Source: Chloroflexales bacterium | GTDB taxonomy: Bacteria > Chloroflexota > Chloroflexia > Chloroflexales > Chloroflexaceae | Direction: 5' to 3' | NCBI GenBank assembly: GCA_013336035.1 | Contig: JAAXUL010000095.1 | Span: 1-13,769, forward strand | DNA length: 13,769 bases | Shown here: positions 1 to 8,973 of the stretch, one piece after another | Numbering within the stretch: position 1 is the first letter of the stretch | Layout: each line of letters begins with the position of its first letter | The notes under the pieces: model-generated | The model's input: only the letters and a program-made list of their open reading frames with translations | Told to the model about the DNA's origin: nothing | Database searches by the model: none | Translations under genes and position numbers: made by a program

Positions 1-1
1 C

Positions 2-262
2 AGCGCGCGCGAGATCTGGCGCGAGGAGCGCGCCCTTCCCCAGGGCAGCAGGCTCAATATCCTCGGCTACCTGGGGACCGATGACGGCGCCCCGATCATT
101 GGCCGACACGCAACCGACCCGGCCCGCCGCTTTATCATCAGCCACCACGATGAGCGCACCCTCAGCGCCCGGATGCGCCGGTACGCCTACGGCCTCTACC
201 TCGCCGCCGTGCTTGCCGCCGCCGGGGCCGCGGGGGCCTTCGTCGCCGCCTTCACGCGCTAA
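2..262 (+). CDS. Membrane protein C-terminus, GIDE-domain-like (partial, 5' end missing)
   Basis: An open frame enters from the left edge and ends at TAA 260-262, giving the last 86 residues of a protein whose start is outside the window. The fragment starts with a charged segment (EIWREERALPQG), then a beta-rich stretch (LNILGYLGTDDGAPIIGR) and RFIISHHDE. It closes with Arg-flanked residues and a hydrophobic Ala/Gly/Leu helix at about 62-84 that should cross the membrane. The order E..LP.G..L.vLGy, then .FIIS..dE, then a C-terminal membrane helix resembles bacterial homologues of the GIDE domain (the membrane domain of MULAN-type E3 ligases, usually without a RING in bacteria). That assignment is by pattern memory only. 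GC-rich third positions support real coding. Function unknown. It converges on the kinase gene that ends at 324. Confidence 0.6.
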   Translation, partial: SAREIWREERALPQGSRLNILGYLGTDDGAPIIGRHATDPARRFIISHHDERTLSARMRRYAYGLYLAAVLAAAGAAGAFVAAFTR

Positions 263-305
263 TCTTGAAGCCCAGAGATTAGCCCTGGGAGCCGTCGCTT
301 GACGG
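258..305. terminator. Candidate bidirectional terminator between convergent genes
   Basis: The 61-nt gap between the convergent stops holds overlapping inverted repeats. The first is an 8-bp stem, GCTAATCT (258-265) with AGATTAGC (276-283), which overlaps the left gene's TAA. The second is CCCAG (271-275) with CTGGG (285-289), whose left arm lies in the loop of the first. The third is CCGTC (292-296) with GACGG (301-305). No T-run follows on either strand, so a standard intrinsic terminator is not proven. The position is what suggests a termination role. Confidence 0.3.
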
Positions 306-323
306 ATTGCGGGCGTGGGGGCG

Positions 324-2945
<2,622 letters not shown>

Positions 2946-3033
2946 CGCAGACCTCGTAGCTATTGGGTGCGGCGTGAGGCGTGCCACGGCCTGGGAACAC
3001 CTACCTCACCTCGCAGACCATGCGGCACGCTGG

Positions 3034-3067
3034 CCGTGTGGAATGTTGCTAGTATACAGGCACACGG
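3034..3067 (-). promoter_or_regulatory. Putative promoter of the hybrid kinase gene, with flanking dyad
   Basis: On the minus strand a TATACT -10-like hexamer lies at 3056-3051, about 105 bp upstream of the chosen ATG. I see no good TTGACA-like -35 at 16-18 bp. A 7-bp inverted repeat, CCGTGTG (3034-3040) and CACACGG (3061-3067), encloses the -10. A regulator could bind there, but a repeat this short can arise by chance in GC-rich DNA. Confidence 0.3.
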
Positions 3068-3093
3068 GCACAGAGCTATTTCAGCGATGGCCG

Positions 3094-3108
3094 TGCCGGT
3101 TGCCGGCA
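3094..3108 (-). terminator. Short hairpin downstream of the HAMP/PAS kinase gene
   Basis: TGCCGG (3094-3099) and CCGGCA (3103-3108) pair across a 3-nt loop, 35-49 nt past the stop codon at 3143. No T-tract follows, so it could serve as a weak or factor-dependent terminator or be incidental. Confidence 0.25.
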
Positions 3109-3142
3109 GCCTCGCCCTGGTGAGCGCCCGCATCCTTCGCCG

Positions 3143-4642
<1,500 letters not shown>

Positions 4643-4653
4643 CTGGCACCTCT

Positions 4654-4699
4654 TGGTACGACGAGGACCTTGCGCTTCAGTATAGCACGCGTCGTACCA
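4654..4699 (-). promoter_or_regulatory. Putative kinase promoter inside a 10-bp perfect inverted repeat
   Basis: A TATACT hexamer (minus strand, 4684-4679) lies about 37 bp upstream of the TTG start. It sits between two perfect 10-bp arms, TGGTACGACG (4654-4663) and CGTCGTACCA (4690-4699), separated by 26 bp. The -35 region is not consensus, which would fit a promoter that needs an activator. Transcripts starting near 4672 would contain only one arm, so the dyad more likely acts as DNA than as an RNA hairpin. Confidence 0.45.
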
Positions 4700-4775
4700 T
4701 GCTCCTGCTGCCAGGGCGCTCTGCCGGTGTGGGCCGCCCCACACGCCCGGCGGCTAAGACAGCGGGAGGCATCGC

Positions 4776-4795
4776 AAAGCCCGCTTACGCGGGCT
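4776..4795 (-). terminator. Terminator-like hairpin after metX
   Basis: On the minus strand AGCCCGC, loop GTAA, GCGGGCT forms a 7-bp GC-rich stem followed by TTG. It lies about 52 nt past the metX stop, where the met operon should end. The T-tract is very short, so efficiency is uncertain. The compact GC-rich palindrome could also be a dispersed extragenic repeat of this genome, which one window cannot show. Confidence 0.45.
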
Positions 4796-4846
4796 GCCCA
4801 GCCTACGTCAGCGCGCTTTTGGTGACCATAGCCGCGTCGGGCGCCG

Positions 4847-5995
4847 CTATGCGCCCCGCGCCACCTCGTCGAGGAATCCGCTGATGATTGGGCGCTGGGC
4901 CTCGGCGTCGATCAGGAAGGCGTCGTGGCCCGCGCTTGTGGGCAGGTCCACATGCTCGACCGGGCGGCCCTGGCGCGCCAGCGCGTCGGCGATGGCCCGC
5001 GACTCGGCCGTGGGGTAGAGCCAGTCGGTGCTGAATGAGATCAGCAGGGTCCGGCCCTCGACACGGGCCATGGCCGCGTCGAGCGAGCCGTACTGCCCCG
5101 GCAGATCCCAGTAGTCCATGGCCTTTGTTATGTAGAGATAAGAGTTTGCATCGAAGCGGGAGTTAAAGGTGTCGCCCTGGTAGTCGAGGTAGCTCTCGAC
5201 GGCGAACTCGCGCTCGAGGCTGAAGGCCGGCCCATCGCCGTGCTGGAGGCGCCGCCCAAACTTCTCCTCGAGCGACGGCTCGCTGAGGTAGGTCACGTGG
5301 CCGATCATGCGGGCGACGGCCAGGCCGTCGGCGGGCGGCTCGTGGCCGTAGTAGTCGCCATCGCGCCAGCGGGGGTCGCTCATGATCGCCCGGCGGCCGA
5401 TGCTGTTCCAGGCCATCGTCTGGGGGCCCGAGCGGGCCGCGGTGGCCAGCAGCACCGCGCCGCGGACGCGGTCGGGGTGGGCGGTGATCCACTCGAGGGC
5501 CTGGAAGCCGCCCATCGAGCCGCCGGCCACCGCCAGGAGCTGGTCGATACCGAGGGCGTCGAGCAGGCGGGCCTGGGCGCGCACCATGTCGCCGATCGTG
5601 ACCACCGGGAAGCGGGCGCCGTAGGGCCGGCCCGTGCGCGGGTCGCGGGTCGCGGGGCCGGTCGAGCCCATACAGCCGCCGATCACATTCGAGCAGATCA
5701 CGAAGTAGCGGTCGGTGTCGAAGGGGCGCCCGGGGCCGACCATCATATCCCACCAGCCCGACTTGCGGTCGCTGGGGCTGTGGCGCCCGGCGGCGTGGGC
5801 ATCGCCCGAGAGGGCGTGGAGCAGCAGGATGGCGTTGCTGCGGGCGGCGTTGAGACGGCCGTAGGTCTCGTAGGCCAGGGTCAGCGGGCCAAGGCTCTGC
5901 CCGCTCTCCAGGGTCAGCGGCTCGGTCCAGGTTAGGTACTGCCGCTGCACGATGCCGACGCCCTCGTACGCCCGCTCGGTCTGTAGTGCTGTCAT
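4847..5995 (-). CDS. metX: Homoserine O-acetyltransferase (MetX)
   Basis: An alpha/beta-hydrolase-fold enzyme of 382 residues, the usual length. It transfers an acyl group from acetyl-CoA (succinyl-CoA in some family members) to the homoserine hydroxyl, the first committed step to methionine. Family signatures are LAYETYGRLN, LLHALSGDAH, the DRYFVICSNVIGGCMGSTGP block, and the triad Ser160 in GGSMGG, Asp324 in STDWLYPT and His357 in SAGHDAFLID. The typical HALTGD.HV is slightly altered to HALSGDAHA. I chose the ATG at 5995 because the protein begins correctly there with a GGGATGAG-like site upstream; an upstream start at 6037 would add 14 residues overlapping the repeat spacer. It is the second gene after metY, 65 bp downstream, and should share its riboswitch control. 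Acetyl versus succinyl specificity cannot be fixed by eye, but pairing with metY is usual for acetylhomoserine. Confidence 0.95.
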   Translation of the reverse strand: MTALQTERAYEGVGIVQRQYLTWTEPLTLESGQSLGPLTLAYETYGRLNAARSNAILLLHALSGDAHAAGRHSPSDRKSGWWDMMVGPGRPFDTDRYFVICSNVIGGCMGSTGPATRDPRTGRPYGARFPVVTIGDMVRAQARLLDALGIDQLLAVAGGSMGGFQALEWITAHPDRVRGAVLLATAARSGPQTMAWNSIGRRAIMSDPRWRDGDYYGHEPPADGLAVARMIGHVTYLSEPSLEEKFGRRLQHGDGPAFSLEREFAVESYLDYQGDTFNSRFDANSYLYITKAMDYWDLPGQYGSLDAAMARVEGRTLLISFSTDWLYPTAESRAIADALARQGRPVEHVDLPTSAGHDAFLIDAEAQRPIISGFLDEVARGA

Positions 5996-6014
5996 ACTCT
6001 CATCCCAAGGCGCG

Positions 6015-6058
6015 AGGCGTGAGGCGCTCAACCTCACACCTCACACCTCACACCTCAG
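6015..6058 (-). repeat. Heptamer tandem repeat and hairpin in the metY-metX spacer
   Basis: Read on the plus strand, the heptamer ACCTCAC occurs three times in tandem (6031-6051), followed by ACCTCAG (6052-6058). On the transcribed minus strand the last copy, GGTGTGAGG, can pair with CCTCACGCC (9 bp, one G-U) over a 7-nt loop. This puts a hairpin just upstream of the metX ribosome site. It could set the metY:metX ratio or be a simple-sequence expansion. Confidence 0.7.
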
Positions 6059-6060
6059 AG

Positions 6061-7347
6061 CTACACGCGTGCCAGGGCCTGCTCAAGGTCGGCCAGGATG
6101 TCGTCGATGGTCTCGATGCCGATCGAGAGGCGCACATAGTCGTCGCTGACGCCGGTGAGCTGCTGCTCCTCGGGGTTCAGCTGGCTGTGGGTGGTGGTGG
6201 CGGGGTGGATGGCCAGGCTGCGGGCGTCGCCGATGTTGGCCAGGTGCGAGAAGAGCTTGAGGCTGTTGATGAAGGTCTTGCCGGCCTCACGCCCGCCCTT
6301 GATCCCGAAGCCGAGGATGCCGCTCTGGCCCTTGGGCAGGTACTTCTGAGCCAGCTCGTAGCTGGGGTGGTTGGGCAGGCCGGGGTAGTTCACCCAGGCC
6401 ACCTTGCTGTGCTCGCTGAGCCAGCGGGCGACGGCGAGGGCGTTCTGGCAGTGGCGCTCCATGCGCAGGGGCAGGGTCTCGAGCCCCTGGAGGAAGAGGA
6501 AGGCGTTGAAGGGGCTGAGGGCGGCCCCGAGGTCGCGCAGGCCCTGGACGCGGGCCTTGATGATGTAGGCGATATTGCCGAGGGCCTGGCTGTAGACGAG
6601 GCCGTGGTAGCTCGGGTCGGGCTCGGTGAACTCGGGGTAGCGGCCGCTCGCCCAGTCGAACTTGCCGCTGTCGACGATCACGCCGCCGATGCTGGTGCCG
6701 TGGCCGCCGATATACTTGGTGGCCGAGTGGATGATGATGTCGGCGCCGTGCTCGAACGGCCTCCACAGGTAGGGCGTCACCGTCGTAGCGTCGACGATCA
6801 CGGCCACGCCGGCCTCGTGGGCCACGGCGGCGATCTGCTCCAGGTCGAGCACGTCGAGCTTCGGGTTACCGACCAGCTCGAGGAAGAAGGCCTTGGTGCG
6901 CCCGTCGATGGCCTTGCGGAAGCCCTCGATGTCGCGGCCGTCCACGAAGCGCGTGGTGATGCCGATCTTCGGCAGGGTGTGGCGGAACAGGTTGTAGGTG
7001 CCGCCGTAGAGGTCGGTCGAGGCCACCAGGTTGTCGCCGGCGCCGGCGATGTTGAGGATCGCCAGGGTCTCGGCGGCCTGCCCCGAGGCCAGGGCCAGGG
7101 CGCCCACGCCGCCCTCGAGCGCCGCGATGCGCTTCTCGAAGACGTCGGTGGTCGGGTTCATGATCCGGGTGTAGATGTTCCCGAACTCCTGCAGGCCGAA
7201 GAGCCGGGCCGCGTGGTCGGTGTCCTGGAACTGGTACGAGGTGGTCTGGTAGATCGGCACGGCCCGCGCGCCGGTGGTCGGGTCAGGCGTCTGCCCGCCA
7301 TGAAGGGCCAGGGTCTCGAATCCGGTGAACTGCGGGTCGCTAGACAT
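6061..7347 (-). CDS. metY: O-acetylhomoserine sulfhydrylase (MetY)
   Basis: A 428-residue PLP enzyme of the Cys/Met metabolism family, close to the usual length for O-acetylhomoserine aminocarboxypropyltransferase. It joins acetylhomoserine and sulfide to give homocysteine and acetate in the cytosol. Visible motifs are ETLALHGGQ at the N-terminus, PIYQTTSYQF, RIMNPTTDVFEKRIAALEGG, ALASGQAAE (cofactor phosphate binding), Asp186 in VDATTVTPYL and the PLP-binding Lys211 in HSATKYIGGHGT. The common VDNTFATP block reads VDATTVTP here. I chose the ATG at 7347 because AAGGAG lies 9 nt upstream. An upstream in-frame start at 7479 would begin inside the riboswitch and translate the terminator, so I rejected it. 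It is the first gene of the metY-metX unit. Confidence 0.96.
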   Translation of the reverse strand: MSSDPQFTGFETLALHGGQTPDPTTGARAVPIYQTTSYQFQDTDHAARLFGLQEFGNIYTRIMNPTTDVFEKRIAALEGGVGALALASGQAAETLAILNIAGAGDNLVASTDLYGGTYNLFRHTLPKIGITTRFVDGRDIEGFRKAIDGRTKAFFLELVGNPKLDVLDLEQIAAVAHEAGVAVIVDATTVTPYLWRPFEHGADIIIHSATKYIGGHGTSIGGVIVDSGKFDWASGRYPEFTEPDPSYHGLVYSQALGNIAYIIKARVQGLRDLGAALSPFNAFLFLQGLETLPLRMERHCQNALAVARWLSEHSKVAWVNYPGLPNHPSYELAQKYLPKGQSGILGFGIKGGREAGKTFINSLKLFSHLANIGDARSLAIHPATTTHSQLNPEEQQLTGVSDDYVRLSIGIETIDDILADLEQALARV

Positions 7348-7400
7348 GCCTCGGTGCTCCTTGCTGACTACGGCTGCCAGGGCGCACAAATTGCGCCCAA

Positions 7401-7431
7401 ACAAAAAACCCTCATCGGTATTCGATGAGGG
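7401..7431 (-). terminator. Intrinsic terminator of the SAM riboswitch
   Basis: On the minus strand CCCTCATCG (7431-7423), loop AATAC and CGATGAGGG (7417-7409) form a 9-bp stem followed directly by TTTTTTGT. The 5' arm contains CTCATC, which is complementary to GATGAG of the riboswitch's 3' P1 strand (7480-7475). That pairing, extended by GGC with GCC across one bulged C, would form the antiterminator when SAM is absent. Confidence 0.93.
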
Positions 7432-7473
7432 CAGACACAGGCGATTCATAGTGATGGATCGGCAGGGCGTGCC

Positions 7474-7575
7474 GCTCATCTTCCAGTTTGTTTTCTGACG
7501 GAATTGGCACCATCCCCATAAAAGGGGGGTTGCCGCGGTTTCGTAGGGCCGTTCCCTCCACCGCTCTGGATGAGC
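7474..7575 (-). ncRNA. SAM-I (S-box) riboswitch aptamer
   Basis: About 102 nt on the minus strand match the S-box core. P1 is GCTCATC (7575-7569) with GATGAGC (7480-7474). Then come AGAGCGGTGGAGGGA (7567-7553), GGCCCTACGAAACC, CGGCAACC, a CCCC/GGGG P3 hairpin and GGTGCCAATTCC. These are the conserved kink-turn, pseudoknot and SAM-pocket segments. Known mechanism: bound SAM stabilises P1, frees the terminator arm and stops transcription before metY. The start is about 25 nt past the predicted transcription start. Confidence 0.96.
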
Positions 7576-7605
7576 TGCGCGTCTGGTTGTTCGTGTGCTG
7601 GCGCA

Positions 7606-7634
7606 ACTATAGCAGAGGCCCCAGGGCTTGTCAA
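7606..7634 (-). promoter_or_regulatory. Sigma-70-type promoter of metY-metX
   Basis: On the minus strand TTGACA (7634-7629), a 17-bp spacer and TATAGT (7611-7606) make a near-perfect housekeeping promoter. Initiation is expected near 7599, a few nt before the riboswitch. An 11-bp odd palindrome, ACTAACTTAGT (7651-7661), lies just upstream of the -35. It might be a protein site, with weak support. Confidence 0.85.
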
Positions 7635-7677
7635 GTACCGCAGCGGAAAGACTAACTTAGTTAATAATACCGCCCCC

Positions 7678-8955
7678 TCACGGGATGACACCGCCAGCCA
7701 CGTCATCTCTGGCGGGGGCCTCGCCGGTGATGCCGAAGAGCAGCTGCGCCAGGGGGGACGGCTCGGGGTAGCGGAAGTCGACCCACTGCATACCCCGCAG
7801 GAAGAGCGGCAGGTCGACCTCGCCGGGCGCGTCGGGCAAGACGACCGGGATCACCGGGCAGCCGCGCCTGACGAACTCGCGCAGCAGGGCCTCGATCTCG
7901 AGGCGCTGCCACGGCCCGACCCCGTCGGCGCCGACGAAGACCGTCGCTGTGGCGATCTGGCTGATCTGCCGCTCGATCGCCCGCTGCCACGGCAGCCCGG
8001 GGCGCTGCTCCCACTCGTCGAACCACGGCAGCACCCCCTGCGCGCGCAGCTGCCGCGCCAGCGCGCGCACCGCCTCGCGGTCGAGGCTGTTGTAGCAGAG
8101 CAGCGTGTCGAAGGCGCCGATGCGGGCTTTGGCCTCGAGCATCTGCCCGCTGGCCACCCTCGCCGGGCCCGCGCCCGCCGCGAAGGTGAGCGGGAAGTTC
8201 TGCTCGATCTCGAGCTTGCACACGGGCTGCTGCGGCTGCGGCAGCTGCCAGCGGTCGAGCTCGCGCGAGATGTAGTCAAACAGGTCGAGCACGCGCACCA
8301 GCGCCTCGTCGCGCGCGCGCGCCTTGCCGCGCAGGGCCATCAGCAGCAGGTGGGTGAAGACGCTGTTGCGCATCCCCGGCAGCACCCACGAGAGCTGGTC
8401 GGCCCGCGAGGCCGCGATCAGCACCCGCCCGCTGCCCCGCCCCAGGGCGGCGTAGGTCTCGTCCGAGAGGCCGGCCTTCGTGGCCGCCTCCTCGTCGGCC
8501 GCGCCCTTGAACGCCAGCAGCCCGCCCGCGTGGCAGCAGTCCAGGCAGATCAGCAGGCGCCCCGCGCCAATGGCGTGGACCAGGGCGGTGAGCTCGGCAT
8601 CGCTGATCGCCGTCTGGTCCGGCGCGACAGGCGTGCTGTCGTAGGTCAGCAGGTAGCCCTGGGTCGCGGCCGGGCGCACCCGCCGCAGCCCGTGGCCCGA
8701 GAAGTAGATCAGCACGGTCGAGCCGGCCGTGGCGCTGCGGGCCAGCCAGCGCAGGTCCTCGCGGATCTGCGCCGCGGTCGCGCCGGCGTCGACCCGCAGG
8801 CGCACGTGGTCCTCGGCGTAGCCCCCGTGCTCGGGCGAGCGCAGCAGCAGCGCGACATCGCGCGCGTCGTTGACCACGGCCTGGGGCAGCGGGCTAAACG
8901 AGGGGTACTGCGCCACGCCAATCACCAGGGCGTAGCCCTGCGCGAACACACCCAC
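7678..8955 (-). CDS. Caspase-like protease fused to a TIR domain
   Basis: A 425-residue two-domain protein. Residues 1-260 form a caspase-fold (peptidase C14, metacaspase-like) domain: YALVIGVAQY strand, LPQAVVNDARDVALLL, catalytic His88 in YFSGHG and the DCCHAG motif with likely nucleophile Cys141. Residues 282-395 are a TIR domain beginning FDTLLCYNSLDREAV, with PWFDEWEQRPG, a W349-x-x-x-E353 motif and PVIPVVLPDAP, followed by LPLFLRGMQWVDFR. There is no signal peptide or membrane helix, so it should be cytosolic. The GTG at 8955 is well supported, since GGAGG lies 6 nt upstream. Only 18 nt separate it from the WD40-Roc-COR-TIR gene, so the two are surely co-transcribed. Inference: an effector protease recruited through TIR-TIR contact. 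The cleavage specificity and targets are unknown. I see no clear terminator after it. Confidence 0.93.
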   Translation of the reverse strand: MGVFAQGYALVIGVAQYPSFSPLPQAVVNDARDVALLLRSPEHGGYAEDHVRLRVDAGATAAQIREDLRWLARSATAGSTVLIYFSGHGLRRVRPAATQGYLLTYDSTPVAPDQTAISDAELTALVHAIGAGRLLICLDCCHAGGLLAFKGAADEEAATKAGLSDETYAALGRGSGRVLIAASRADQLSWVLPGMRNSVFTHLLLMALRGKARARDEALVRVLDLFDYISRELDRWQLPQPQQPVCKLEIEQNFPLTFAAGAGPARVASGQMLEAKARIGAFDTLLCYNSLDREAVRALARQLRAQGVLPWFDEWEQRPGLPWQRAIERQISQIATATVFVGADGVGPWQRLEIEALLREFVRRGCPVIPVVLPDAPGEVDLPLFLRGMQWVDFRYPEPSPLAQLLFGITGEAPARDDVAGGVIP

Positions 8956-8973
8956 CGCTCACCTCCACATCGC

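Noticed and set aside
5986..7428. 480-codon plus-strand open frame opposite metY
   Set aside because: Shadow of metY; it would cross the met terminator and the heptamer repeats.
7412..7606. 64-codon minus-strand open frame across the riboswitch
   Set aside because: The sequence is explained by the SAM-I aptamer and terminator.
7673..7684. CCC/GGG inverted repeat at the caspase-TIR stop as a terminator
   Set aside because: Only three base pairs and no T-run.
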